DNA from: Symbiodinium natans
Taxonomy: Eukaryota; Sar; Dinophyceae; Suessiales; Symbiodiniaceae
Direction of reading: 5' to 3'
Assembly (NCBI GenBank): GCA_905221605.1
Contig: CAJNDS010000413.1
Coordinates: forward strand, 760,112-824,111
DNA length: 64,000 nt
The notes under the pieces are model-generated. The model had not been told where the DNA came from. It worked only from the letters and a program-made list of their open reading frames with translations, and ran no database searches. Made by a program: the position numbers and the translations under genes. Numbering within the stretch: position 1 is the stretch's first letter; each line of letters starts with the position of its first letter. This document shows positions 37,131 to 46,456 of the stretch, in pieces.

Positions 37131-37287
37131 TGGGGTTTAGGGTTTAGGCTTAGGGCTTAGGGCTTGGGGCTTGGGGCTTAGGGCTTAGGGCTTAGGGCTT
37201 GGGGCTTAGGGCTTAGGGCTTAGGGCTTAGGGCTTAGGGCTTAGGGGTTAGGGTTTAGGGTTTAGGGTTTAGGGTTTAGGGTTTAGG
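37131..37287. repeat. CTTAGGG/CTTGGGG variant array grading into TTTAGGG
   Basis: About 15 units of GGGCTTA/GGGCTTG, then perfect TTTAGGG. Confidence 0.95.
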
Positions 37288-37689
37288 ACGCGGCGCATGA
37301 AGCGGGAAGAGCGGGACCCTCCCGAAAGTTGAGTTGGGTAGTTGCGGGGTCGGATGGCTTCCTCGACTGTGTGGACATGCTGACTTGCACACGCCCCCCA
37401 CCCCCCCGACCCCCCCCCCCCTCCCGTCCGAAAGTATCATGGCTTCGGTCTCGAACCACAAACCTCAGACCCGTAAACTTAAGGCCCAGGCATTGCAACC
37501 CCAAACCTCAAACCCTCACCCCCCGCCCTCGCCACAAACCCTAAACCCCAAACCCCCGCATGCAAACCCCCAAGCCCCAAACCCTAAACTTTTAAAGCCC
37601 GGGCCCTTATTCCCTTCTTTTACGGTTTAGGCTCCCTTATAAGCCCCTTTAACCCAAAAAGCCGCCCTGTTACTCTTGGAAACCCGGCC

Positions 37690-38549
37690 TCACCAAGAGA
37701 CTTTGACGTATTCCATGCACCTTCCAGAGGCACTTCCGGATGTTTTCAAGCTCTCCAGTTCATCTAGGCCCTAAACCCTAAACCCTCAACCCTAAACCCT
37801 AAACCCTAAACCCTGTTCAGGGGGTTCGGGGTGCGATTTTCGGACCCAAGTAGAGTCCTACGTCTAAAGAGATTTCATCCAACTGGACCCTAAATTGCCC
37901 AGGGTTTTCGGGGGGCTTTAGGGCTTGTTTATGGTTTAGCGTTTTTGGTTTTAGGGTTTTGGGGTTTTGGGAGGGTTTGTGGACTTTGTAAAGCTAACAG
38001 GGATTGCGTATGCTGTATAGGGTTTGGAGGGATTGTATGGGTTATGATGCTTATAGGGTCTACAGAACTCCGGCTTGACCCCATAAACCCTAAATAGGGT
38101 TTAGGGTTTAGGGTTTAGGATTTAAGGCAAAACCTTAAACCCTGCGCATGGGGTTTCTGGGCTGCAGGCGCGGGCTTCATCGACTAGGCTTATAGGAGTT
38201 TTACAGGGTCCACCAGGCTTAGATAAGGCTTCCAGGGCTTGTGGTGTTTGCAGGTGTTTTTTTGGTTTTTGTTAGCACAGTGTTTCGGGCTTAGGCGAAA
38301 ACCCCACCGTTGCTTCAAGCTTGGGGGTTGAGCTGGATGTCGCGAGTGTTCGGTTCAGCCTTAAACCCTGAATCCTGAGCCGTATAAACCCCAAACCCCA
38401 AACCCCAAACCCTAAACCCTAAACCCTAGACCCTAGAACCCCTGAACCGCCCTGCCCAGGTCGGTGCAACCTTGGCTGGCGGAGGTGCCTCAGAAGCTGC
38501 GCCCTGAGCCATGAACCCCAAACCCCAAGCCCTAAACGCCAAACCCTAA
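37690..38549. other. No gene seen; degenerate telomeric repeats
   Basis: Scattered CCCTAAA/TTTAGGG derivatives and GC-rich filler up to the gap. A short open stretch at 37329-37400 (SDGFLDCVDMLTCT) lies upstream. Confidence 0.5.
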
Positions 38550-38649
38550 NNNNNNNNNNNNNNNNNNNNNNNNNNNNNNNNNNNNNNNNNNNNNNNNNNN
38601 NNNNNNNNNNNNNNNNNNNNNNNNNNNNNNNNNNNNNNNNNNNNNNNNN
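38550..38649. other. Assembly gap (100 N)
   Basis: Exactly 100 N, the usual placeholder for a gap of unknown size. Confidence 1.
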
Positions 38650-39425
38650 TGGGAAGTCCGGCACCGCAGTGCACGCAAAGGGACGGCCGGCAGAGGTCAC
38701 AGACTTGGAAACCCAGCCGAAACCAGCCCCAACCACAAGGTCAGAGGCCGCCCTGGCAACTCGCGCTGTTCTGGCTTCATGTGAAGCTTGTGGCAACCGC
38801 TGCGTTTCTAGCATGCTGATAAAGGCGGACTTCCAGCCAGATCCTGGCGTGAGGAGCCACTGAGTAAAATCATCCCGCTCGTATGCAGCGCAGAGGCTTG
38901 CTTCCTGCAACGCGGCAACTGCAGTGCCATCAGCAAAACAGAAGCCCAAAGAGGAGGCGGCCTTGCACGCAACGCGCTATGCAACGTGCCTTTATCTGCA
39001 CAGGCTCGGGAAAGCAGGCGGACAAGGAAAACTGCGCTTTGCAAAGACTTCGCGCAGTTGGGAATACGGCGGGCTTGATCCTTAGGCATGCCTGCGAGCA
39101 CAGCCGCAGAAAGGGCTGAATTGCAGGGCGCAAGGATGTCAAGCTCAGTGGCAGTCAGCAAGGACCATGCACCAGACCCGAAAGAAGAAAACACACTGAA
39201 CACTGTGCTGCCAATATTGCAGTAAACATGCCGTCTGTTCTTTGAGAAGATGCCTGCAGCTGTGGCAAACCGAGCACTCAACTCAAGTTTCGAAGAGCCA
39301 GGAGGGTCAACAATGCCGCCAAGAGAATTGTAAGCCGGACACACCCGTTGTTTTGTTTCACTTTGGGGGGGATGGGGGTGGTGGGGTGCACGTCGCGTGT
39401 CCGTGATTTTGAGAGAACCTGGCAA
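38650..39425 (-). pseudogene. LINE-type retrotransposon fragment, RT C-terminal part
   Basis: Minus-strand frame with SLGGIVDPPGSSKLELSARF...IFSKNRRHVY...GSGAWSLLTATELDIL. This matches the pattern of non-LTR reverse transcriptases after the palm: a YLG-like motif, then 'ARFATAAGIF..NRR', then 'G.GAW.LT..E...L'. Near 38950 the coding signal shifts to another minus frame (CFADGTAVAALQEASLCAAY...), indicating a frameshift, and it runs into the gap. Family assignment is from motif memory, not a search. Confidence 0.55.
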
Positions 39426-39599
39426 GTAGTCCTTCCACCCCAGTCTGTGTGAATCTCACAGACACCAAGGCGATGCCCAAAACCCCAAACCCTAAGCCCT
39501 ACTCCCGGTTTGGGGCTTTGCATGCGGTTCTCATGGATGTCGCTGCCGAGTAAAAGCAACAGTGGCCAGATGTACGCTGCAAAGTTAGCAGAGACGTGA

Positions 39600-39791
39600 T
39601 CATTTCTTTAGGTGTAGGGAGATACGGCCTGCTAGGACGGCATTGGGTAAAACCCATTGGCTCATGATCCCTTGCAGGTCGGTTGCGCTGTTCTCCAAGC
39701 GCCCGATCATCGTGGTAGCGCAGAGCTTGGGATCAGAATCAGGTTTTAAACGCATGCCTGCATGTTTGAACACATGCATGCATGCATGCAT
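39600..39791 (-). pseudogene. LINE RT palm remnant
   Basis: Minus frame KLCATTMIGRLENSATDLQG...MSQWV...ISLHLKK resembles the RT stretch from the catalytic Asp-Asp box through the 'LhlKK' motif. The Asp pair appears as ATT, so it would be inactive. It lies directly upstream (minus strand) of the part at 38650-39425. Confidence 0.5.
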
Positions 39792-40100
39792 GCAACTTTC
39801 GTGTTTTCATGTATACATATGCGCTGAGTATGAGTCTGAGAGTATGATAGAATCTGTATGTACGGATAAAGAAAGCGCGCGCACACACACACACACATGT
39901 ATATGTATATGTATATGAATATGTACATGTATATGTATGTGTATATGCATATGCATATGCATATGCATATGCATATGTGTATGTATGTGTATTTGTATTT
40001 GTATATGTGTATGTATGTATAAAAGTATAAATACGTTATTTATCTATGCACATATTATATATATATATATATATACATATACATAGTTTCACATATGTAT
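39770..40100. repeat. Microsatellites (CATG, CA, TATG, ATGCAT)
   Basis: CATGCATGCATG, CACACACA, (TATGCA)n and (TA)n tracts without coding signal. Confidence 0.95.
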
Positions 40101-40364
40101 ATATGTATACACATGACTTATGTGTTCAATTGCATGCACATTCAAAAGGCGTTGTTGCATATCTGCAATTAATTATATATATTCTGAGCAAACATCTTGT
40201 CAGATACCCGTTAATTATTAAACCCTAAAGCGCCAGCCCTCCAAGCCCCAACGTTGTTCTTTCCAGGCCCCACGCTCTCCCTTCACCCTGAACCCTAAGC
40301 CCTAAACCCTAAACCCCACACCCGAAGCCCTAAACCCTAAACCCTAAACCCTAAACCCTCTCAG

Positions 40365-40442
40365 GTGTGTGACTTGACCTTCCGGCCACCTGCTCTCTGG
40401 GCACGCTTCACGAACGTCCTCGTCTACAAGTGCTGGCCTTAG
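40365..40442 (+). CDS. Putative exon ending in TAG
   Basis: CTCTCAG/ then VCDLTFRPPALWARFTNVLV... to TAG at 40440. Confidence 0.5.
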   Translation: MCDLTFRPPALWARFTNVLVYKCWP

Positions 40443-40456
40443 GTTCCCTCCCTTTG

Positions 40457-40533
40457 GGTTTAGGGTTTAGGGTTTAGGGTTTAGGGTTTAGGGTTTAGGG
40501 TTTAGGGTTTAGGGTTTAGGGTTTAGGGTTTAG
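40457..40533. repeat. Interstitial (TTTAGGG)n array
   Basis: About 11 perfect units. Confidence 0.95.
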
Positions 40534-40558
40534 GGGCGTGACTTCAGGGTTTAGGGGC

Positions 40559-40672
40559 CTTGGTAGCCCAGTGGTACCCTTTCCCCCTTTTTTTGGTTAT
40601 GGGTTCCCTTATAAAAATTTCCAACCCAAAAAAAGGGCGCCCTTACTATGATATGGTTACTGGGCTACCAAG
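40559..40672. mobile_element. Family D element, long perfect arms
   Basis: CTTGGTAGCCCAGTGGTACCC...GGTTACTGGGCTACCAAG. Confidence 0.75.
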
Positions 40673-41148
40673 GCGGGGGGATTGGGGGGTCTACGGGTTT
40701 CGGGTTTAGGGTTCAGGGTTTAGGGGGTTCACCCTTAGGTTCCCTACCTTTCGACCTTTCTCATGGGACTCCACCTGGGAGCCGTATGGGGACCATACTA
40801 GGAGAAGTTTCGGCACCTCTTAGGGGTGCATCCTTATGGATTCGAGTATGACTCCCTTGACAAGTCATTTCGGGACTTTAGGCCTTAGGGTTTATAGGGG
40901 TTGTATTGGTTTAGGCTTTGGGGTTGGGGTTTTGGGGGCTTGGAGTTTAGGGTGTCATGTGGGTGAATGCCTCTCATGTTGTCACCTACAACGATTGCTC
41001 GAACTCGCGAATGACATCAAAGTCGGGCCTCGAGCGTCCTCAGTCCCTAAACCCTCAGCCCTAAACCCTAAACCCTAAACCCTAAACCCTAAACCCTAAA
41101 CCCTAAACCCTATTCAATAAACCCAGGGATCGTCATCTCTCATCACAG

Positions 41149-41206
41149 GATGCTCCCTGGCATGAACTATCCTGTCTCCTTCAACTTCAACAAGGCGGCC
41201 GCCCGG
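41149..41206 (+). CDS. Putative internal exon
   Basis: CATCACAG/ then MLPGMNYPVSFNFNKAAAR, ending CCCGG/GTTTAGG. Confidence 0.55.
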
Positions 41207-41507
41207 GTTTAGGCTTTAGGCTTTAGGGTTTAGGGTGTTTGGGGGTTTAGGGGACTGCTAGGTCGACCCTACACTAGCAGTCTTTCCGCAAGGCTCGTGT
41301 AGATTGGCTTCAAACATACAACTTAGCTAGTGCTACCTACTCATAGCAATTAAATGTTCAAAATATTCAAGTCCTACGTCCCAAATTGAACAGCCCTTGC
41401 AAGGTTTGCTGTTTCAATCCAAGTGCTTCAGTTCAAGGACGTTGTGTGGCGGACCTGTTTTTTTTCTGTTGCGACGCCAGCGCTGGGGTTCAGGGTTTCG
41501 GGTTTAG

Positions 41508-41539
41508 AGAGTAAAACTCGGAGCTCTCGCATGCGCACG
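41508..41539 (+). CDS. Putative micro-exon, ends phase 0
   Basis: TTTAG/ then SKTRSSRMRT, then consensus GTAAGA. The implied intron to 41577 is only 37 nt, which is doubtful. Confidence 0.3.
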
Positions 41540-41576
41540 GTAAGAATGTATAGTCAGCTGACCCTGCACAGCACAG

Positions 41577-41990
41577 CTCAAATCAGCCACCCACCGGACC
41601 GGCAAGAAGGGCCGCGCCCAAACAGAGCGCCATGGTGTTCACTCCGACTCTCAAGTACAATGTGAGCCCTTGGCTGTTGACGATGACAATTCTGCCTTTC
41701 GTCGCGCAGCCGATTTGGTGCTTTGCGATATCGACAAGTTGGTCAAGTTGGAGCTCACACACCGGGAGCCAGGACCTGTTCGCGGCGACACTATTTATGC
41801 TGCCTTTGGGCAGCTTGCTCTCAGGGGCTTTTCTGGTCTATCAAAGTTACATGAAGGGCAGCGTGTGTCAAGTTTGCTTCCCGGCATTCTTTCCGCACGT
41901 GGACCATCCGCTGCACTTCTTAGATCGGCGTCGCTGGTGCTGGACCCCTCTTGGTGGCATCCTGCTTGCCTTCTTGGGGTTCCTCTGTGA
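41577..41990 (+). CDS. Putative large exon, 137 open codons
   Basis: GCACAG/ then LKSATHRTGKKGRAQTERHG..., later AADLVLCDIDKLVKLELTHR, open to TGA at 41988. This is the longest non-repetitive open stretch that starts at an AG. The true 3' end is probably a donor such as TTG/GTGGCA near 41950. An overlapping membrane-like frame (41632-42081) is taken as a shadow, but it is not excluded. Confidence 0.55.
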   Translation, partial: LKSATHRTGKKGRAQTERHGVHSDSQVQCEPLAVDDDNSAFRRAADLVLCDIDKLVKLELTHREPGPVRGDTIYAAFGQLALRGFSGLSKLHEGQRVSSLLPGILSARGPSAALLRSASLVLDPSWWHPACLLGVPL

Positions 41991-42042
41991 CGGTCCGCAG
42001 TTTGCCTTTAGCCTACTCCCTGGCACCCACATACGGGAGAGC

Positions 42043-42244
42043 CTTGGGCACCAAACGAACCCTAAATTTTGGGGGTCCTAGACCCCATTATACGATTATA
42101 ATCCTATGAAGGTAAAAAACCACATATATATATGTGTACATAAAAGTATATTTATATACCCTATACTACTATAATTCCATTAAGGTATGTATTTGTTTTT
42201 CTATATAACCATAAACCCTTTTAGGGTTCATTTTGGTCCCCGAG
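42043..42244. mobile_element. Element R, ~200 bp inverted repeat
   Basis: CTTGGGCACCAAACGAACCCTAAA and inverse TTAGGGTTCATTTTGGTCCCCGAG. The centre holds a TATATA hairpin. A half-copy lies at 47139-47220. Confidence 0.7.
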
Positions 42245-42302
42245 GGGTTCCTATGACCAGCTGGCTGCCGCGTTCAAGACCAAGAGCGATCGCCTCTTCG
42301 AA
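42245..42302 (+). CDS. Exon of 41577-44111 gene model, ends phase 0
   Basis: Directly after element R (CCCGAG/). Reads SYDQLAAAFKTKSDRLFE. Ends at GAA, with GTGGAA as donor of the 56-bp telomeric intron. Confidence 0.6.
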
Positions 42303-42358
42303 GTGGAAGGCCTTTCGTTTAGTAATTTAGGGTTTAGGGTTTAGGGTTTAGGGTTTAG
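42303..42358. other. 56-bp telomeric-repeat intron with flanking direct repeat
   Basis: Starts GTGGAAGGCC, continues as TTTAGGG units and ends TTTAG. GAAGTGGAAGGCCT (42300-42313) and GAAGCGGAAGGCCT (42359-42372) flank it. Removal leaves an open frame. Confidence 0.55.
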
Positions 42359-42415
42359 GAAGCGGAAGGCCTGCTCGACCTCAGCCGCGTCACCAGCTCC
42401 ACCTTCTGCACGTGT
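42359..42415 (+). CDS. Exon of 41577-44111 gene model, phase 0-0
   Basis: 19 codons EAEGLLDLSRVTSSTFCTC, bordered by the telomeric intron and the family D insertion. Confidence 0.6.
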
Positions 42416-42419
42416 GACA

Positions 42420-42642
42420 CTTGGCAGCCCAGAGGTACCGTTGCCCTTGCTTTTTTTTGGTTCAGGGCTTAGGGTTGAGGGTTTAGTTTAGGGTTGAGGG
42501 TTTAGGGTCGAGGTTTAGGGTTTAGGGTTGAGGTTTAAGGTTTAGGGTTTAGGGTTTTGGTTACGGGCTCCCTTGTAGCAATAACCAAACCCCCCCAAAA
42601 AGGGGGCCCTCATTGTAATGTGGCTACTACTGGGCTACCAAG
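42420..42642. mobile_element. Family D element forming an intron, GACA duplication
   Basis: GACA/CTTGGCAGCCCAGAGGTACC...CTACTACTGGGCTACCAAG/GACA. Its middle is swollen by TTTAGGG/TTGAGGG units (42463-42553). Removing 42416-42642 (a GA...AG intron) joins TGT to GACACC with no change to the coding sequence. Confidence 0.8.
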
Positions 42643-43088
42643 GACACCTGCCTGTCGGTACATTGCCTGCCGCTTGCACCCCTCACGCAAGGAACGCAGG
42701 TGAAAAACATCACAGAGGCGTCCTCACGCTTGTTGCGTGGGGCCGGAGGCGGCGGAGGCGGCGGAGGCGGTGGTGGAGGCTTTGGTGGCTCTCGTGACTC
42801 CGAGTCTATCTGTGATGAGACGTGTGTGTATGCTGCTCCGATAGTCCCGGTGCAGCGGGCCGACTGCCCAATAGCGTTCGCGGTTCACAAAGACACGCCT
42901 CCATTCTCCGCAGCTCAGCTGGTGTCTGGAACCGCAAACTACGGGTGGTGGGGCGGACCATTCCAAGAATACGCCTACCGCTCCGCAGTGGATCGCCTCG
43001 CCTCCAAAGACATTTGCGGGGAAAGGCCGCTGATATACACTCTGGACCCGCAATCTGGTCGTTGGTGGTTTCTCTTCATGGTTCCGAG
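42643..43088 (+). CDS. Exon of 41577-44111 gene model, about 148 codons
   Basis: Continues in frame after the D element: DTCLSVHCLPLAPLTQGTQ, then a poly-Gly linker (42735-42780), then CPIAFAVHKDTPPFSAAQLV..., later NYGWWGGPFQEYAYRSAVDR. Ends CCGAG/GTAGGC. If that donor is used it leaves 2 nt, which does not fit the next exon's phase, so a small exon or another donor may be missing. Confidence 0.65.
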
Positions 43089-43226
43089 GTAGGCGCTTGG
43101 GATAATTTTATGTGTACTTCCCTTGTTGGGTTTGAGAGGACCATATGTAGGAACATGTTTAGGGTTTAGGGTGTAGGGTGTAGGGTTTAGGGTTTAGGGG
43201 TTAGGGTTTAGGGGGGGTGTCTTCAG

Positions 43227-43348
43227 CGGGTTTTTTTGAAGGGCCATCTAAGGTTCTTCTGGCTCTGACTTGCTTGCCATGCTCCTGGGCCCTTGCTGCC
43301 ACTATCCTGTGGAGCCGTGGGTGGAATGACACTGACTCTTTAGATGGG
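43227..43348 (+). CDS. Exon of 41577-44111 gene model
   Basis: GTCTTCAG/ then GFFEGPSKVLLALTCLPCSW..., ending DSLDG at GTAACA on a codon boundary, which suits the exon at 43501. Hydrophobic. Confidence 0.5.
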
Positions 43349-43500
43349 GTAACATGTTCTTCATGTTTAAGGGTACTTATAAGCAGAAGACAGAGTCATA
43401 GTGTGGGGTAACATGTGTTTTTCAGGTTTAAGGGTACTTAAACTCAATCAGGAATAGGAATATATTTTTTCAAAACACAATCCCCAACCATGAACTCTAG

Positions 43501-43653
43501 GACAAGTTCCCGGGCTTCCTGGACTATGGGGCACAGCATGAGCGACATGAGGCTGCCGAGAAGTGGTTTCGCTCTGCCACCTTTGATGGCCCAATCAAGA
43601 TCTGTCTTTGTGAGGAGGTGGCAGACAAGGCATTGCCGACGAAACAAGACCTG
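43501..43653 (+). CDS. Exon of 41577-44111 gene model, phase 0-0
   Basis: CTCTAG/ then 51 codons DKFPGFLDYGAQHERHEAAE..., later GPIKICLCEEVADKALPTKQ, ending CTG/GTGAAT. It has no ATG, so simple ORF searches miss it. Confidence 0.65.
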
Positions 43654-43841
43654 GTGAATGTAGCATGATACAGCCCCGTCTTTCGAAACTTCGCTTCGAG
43701 GTCACTATTTCCATTGTAGTTCAGCGTAGCCTGCAGGTGATCTCATGTAGAGGTAAGCGCGCTGTTGCCAAGCAACGTTGTGCATGATTGGCCATGGCAC
43801 TGTTTACAAGCACGCCCTGCGTGTCTGCGCGGTCGTGTCAG

Positions 43842-44111
43842 GAATCAATCGCTGAGAAGACTGAGCCAAGCCTTGCTTCGTGGTTCGGGTTTTCTGCTAC
43901 GTATGACCAAGTCCCAGCAGTCCAAGAGCGTGAGCATGAGCTGCGTGGGTTTTATGGCACGTCGCTGTTGCTACACCTGCGGCGATGCGTCGCGGAGCAC
44001 TTGCGACTGGATCTCAAGTGCATCGGCCTTAGACGTGGCCAAAGCGTGCTGGCGATCGAGTCCGATTTCCGGACGCTGGACGAGTTGCTAGGCAGGCCCT
44101 TGCATCTTTGA
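43842..44111 (+). CDS. Terminal exon of 41577-44111 gene model
   Basis: CGTGTCAG/ then ESIAEKTEPSLASWFGFSAT..., later LDLKCIGLRRGQSVLAIESD, 89 codons to TGA at 44109. Joins 43653 in phase 0 through a 188-nt GT...AG intron. Product not recognised. Confidence 0.65.
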   Translation, partial: ESIAEKTEPSLASWFGFSATYDQVPAVQEREHELRGFYGTSLLLHLRRCVAEHLRLDLKCIGLRRGQSVLAIESDFRTLDELLGRPLHL

Positions 44112-44330
44112 CTTTAAGGGGCCTAAACCCTAAACCCTGCACCCTAGATCCTAAACCCGCTGTTTTGAATCCTAAATACTAAAGCCCTAAACCCTATGAG
44201 GTCCTGCATCCTTTTTTGTCTTTAGGCTTCTGTTTAGGATCCTCTAAAACATCCTATCGGGCTTATCCCTAAAATGTTCAAGATATGGGAGTTTCCGAAA
44301 GTAAGGGTACCATGACCATATCCAACCGAG

Positions 44331-44487
44331 GTTGGAGATCACGAGCGGCACTCGCATCTCAGCATTTCACATGTCCGACCGGGCCACTGGCGACCTGAAA
44401 TCGATCATTTGCAGTCTTTCTTGTTACACACTATCATTGTCATATAATGTTTGCTTTACCTTGTACTGCATTATAGTATATGATTAA
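44331..44487 (+). CDS. Putative exon, second half AT-rich, ends in TAA
   Basis: ACCGAG/ then LEITSGTRISAFHMSDRATG..., 51 codons to TAA. Followed by AT-rich DNA to 44580 that may be 3' UTR or intergenic. Confidence 0.45.
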
Positions 44488-44622
44488 ATTTCATGATTCA
44501 TTTGATTGGACTATTACTTTCTTAGGTTATTGGGTTCTTAGATTATTCAATTCAAGTCTAGTCATTTTATATTAAGTCGCCGTTGAGGGTTGAGGGCTTA
44601 CAAGGCTGAAAAGGTTTTCCTA

Positions 44623-44713
44623 AACCCTAAACCCTAAACCCTAAACCCTAAACCCTAAACCCTAAACCCTAAACCCTAAACCCTAAACCCTAAACCCTAA
44701 ACCCTAAACCCTG
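44623..44713. repeat. Interstitial (CCCTAAA)n array
   Basis: About 13 perfect units. Confidence 0.97.
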
Positions 44714-44935
44714 CTCAGCGGGGTTAAGCTAGGGTTTTGCGGGCTTTCGGACCTACCTACCACAAGCCGAAGGAGAGCCTCGCAGAATCTGAGAGGGTCC
44801 GGGTAAATTCTAAACCCGGAAACCTAACAGCCCCACAAATCTCGCTAAACCTCTTAAACAACCCTAAGCCCTAAACCCTAAACCCTAAACCCTAAACCCT
44901 AAACCCTAAACCCTAACCCCAATCCTAGAGGTCTC

Positions 44936-45027
44936 GCCATGGCGGAGAAGCCTCCCCGGCCACTTCGAAGAGAGCGCCTTCGACATGTGCGAAGGACATC
45001 AGGATGCTCGCACGCGCAGTGGCATTA
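44936..45027 (+). CDS. Putative exon, three frames open
   Basis: CCTAG/ to ACG/GTTGAGGG. Candidate readings include LPGHFEESAFDMCEGHQDAR and MAEKPPRPLRRERLRHVRR. Exon likely, frame unknown. Confidence 0.45.
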
Positions 45028-45232
45028 CGGTTGAGGGTTTAGGGTTTAGGGTTTAGGGTTATTCCTGGGGGTTTTCAGGATTATAGGGATTGGGAGTAAT
45101 TTTTGTACAGGGATATAGGATCCCTGAGAAACCTCGTTCAAACCCAAGACCCAAAACCCTAGGCCGAAACCCTAAACTCTTTTTCCCAGGTTACCGACAC
45201 AAACAGCCTAAACCCTAAACCGTAAACCCTAA

Positions 45233-45315
45233 ACCCTAAACCCTAAACCCTAAACCCTAAACCCTAAACCCTAAACCCTAAACCCTAAACCCTAAACCCT
45301 AAACCCTAAACCCTA
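45233..45315. repeat. Interstitial (CCCTAAA)n array
   Basis: About 12 perfect units. Confidence 0.95.
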
Positions 45316-45329
45316 GCCCTATACCCAAG

Positions 45330-45406
45330 GATGTCGCACGGGTGCGGCAATGCTACCACATCGAGCGGGGTGAGCTCCAGAGGGTTGTCGCGCCTTGTAT
45401 TGACTG
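45330..45406 (+). CDS. Putative internal exon, unknown protein
   Basis: ACCCAAG/ then DVARVRQCYHIERGELQRVV..., ending GACTG/GTTTAGGG. Confidence 0.6.
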
Positions 45407-45456
45407 GTTTAGGGTTTAGGGTTTCGGGTTTATGGTTTAGGGTTGACCGTACTTTA

Positions 45457-45546
45457 CCCCAAGGCTCCAATGTAGTTCCTTTTTGGGCTAGTTGTAGGGG
45501 ATTCTAGTATACTACCCCAAGAGGTACTACATATGAGCCTTGGGGG
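45457..45546. mobile_element. Family L element
   Basis: CCCCAAGGCTCCAATGTAGTTCC...GGTACTACATATGAGCCTTGGGG. Confidence 0.75.
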
Positions 45547-45773
45547 TAGGGTTCATGGTTCAAAACATAGACCCAAGACCTTATGTAAGAAGGCCTGTGG
45601 GGCCAAACACCCTTAAACAAGAGTTCTTGGAGTCTTAGGGTGAGGGTTCATGAGGGTTTAGGGTTAGGGTTTAGGGTTTGGGGTTTAGGGTTTAGGGTTT
45701 AGGGTTTAGGGTGTAGGGTTTAGGGTTTAGGGTTGTTTGCAGGTTTTGTAATCTGCGGCCTTGGGACGGACAG

Positions 45774-45829
45774 CTAATTTGTCACGCTACGCGGGCCGCC
45801 TCGCCCGGGCCAAGGCCCGCGCAGAGGAA
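45774..45829 (+). CDS. Putative exon, Arg/Ala-rich helix
   Basis: GGACAG/ then NLSRYAGRLARAKARAEEK entering CCCTAAA units. Continues well into the island at 45886 (KEGGKVEAS). Confidence 0.5.
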
Positions 45830-45885
45830 AAGCCCTAAACCCTAAGCCCTAAGCCCTAAGCCCTAAACCCTAAACCCTAAACCAG

Positions 45886-46015
45886 GAAGGAGGGTGGGAA
45901 GGTGGAGGCCAGTCCCTTCGAGCGGACGCAGGGCAATGGCGGTTGGGGGTTGGGCCCGGGGTGCCCGAGGCCTCGGCGGATTGTCATCTTGAAGGGGCTC
46001 CAGGACCAGCTTGGC
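45886..46015 (+). CDS. Putative exon up to family C element
   Basis: AACCAG/ then KEGGKVEASPFERTQGNGGW..., later RRIVILKGLQDQLG, to the element at 46018. Confidence 0.55.
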
Positions 46016-46017
46016 CC

Positions 46018-46125
46018 AGAGAGCCCAATACTCCTTAATTAAGGAATATACCTTAAATTCCTTAAGGGATCCTGAATATGATTTAAGGAATATTCCTTAA
46101 TTAAGGGGTATTGGGCCCCTTTGGG
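46018..46125. mobile_element. Family C element, reference copy
   Basis: CAGAGAGCCCAATACTCCTTAATTAAGGAATATACCTTAAAT...GGATCC...GGAATATTCCTTAATTAAGGGGTATTGGGCCCCTTTGGG, nearly symmetrical. Confidence 0.8.
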
Positions 46126-46132
46126 AGGTGAG

Positions 46133-46209
46133 GTGAGAGAACCAAAGCAACTTATGTGACACTTCTCAAGGCCCCAAACTGCGCTACACCAGGACGGCTA
46201 ATCACAGGG
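46133..46209 (+). CDS. Putative internal exon after family C element
   Basis: GTGAG/ then ERTKATYVTLLKAPNCATPG..., ending ACAGG/GTGAGG. Confidence 0.5.
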
Positions 46210-46310
46210 GTGAGGGTTTAGGGTTTAGGGTTTAGGGTTTAGGGTTTAGGGTTTAGGGTGGAGCCCATCCTGGTCTCTCCCAAAATGCCGTAGAGTTTTT
46301 TGTAGGTCAG

Positions 46311-46402
46311 GGAAGCCGCTCGTGCTATCCAGCAACCCAGGCAGATCCTGCGGTTTACGGGGCGTCTTACAATGAGGGCTGGGTTCCTCGGTCTTTTATA
46401 TA
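46311..46402 (+). CDS. Putative exon, basic
   Basis: GGTCAG/ then EAARAIQQPRQILRFTGRLT..., open beyond 46402. Confidence 0.45.
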
Positions 46403-46456
46403 AGACTTGTTTTTTGTTTTGACTTTTTTGCTTGGCGGGAATCAAAGTTACCACAG

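Noticed and set aside
41632..42081. 149-codon + frame starting at a good-context ATG with three hydrophobic stretches
   Set aside because: The overlapping frame from 41577 starts at an AG and is open for 137 codons, with better charge pattern. The 149-codon frame ends inside element R. Retained only as an alternative.
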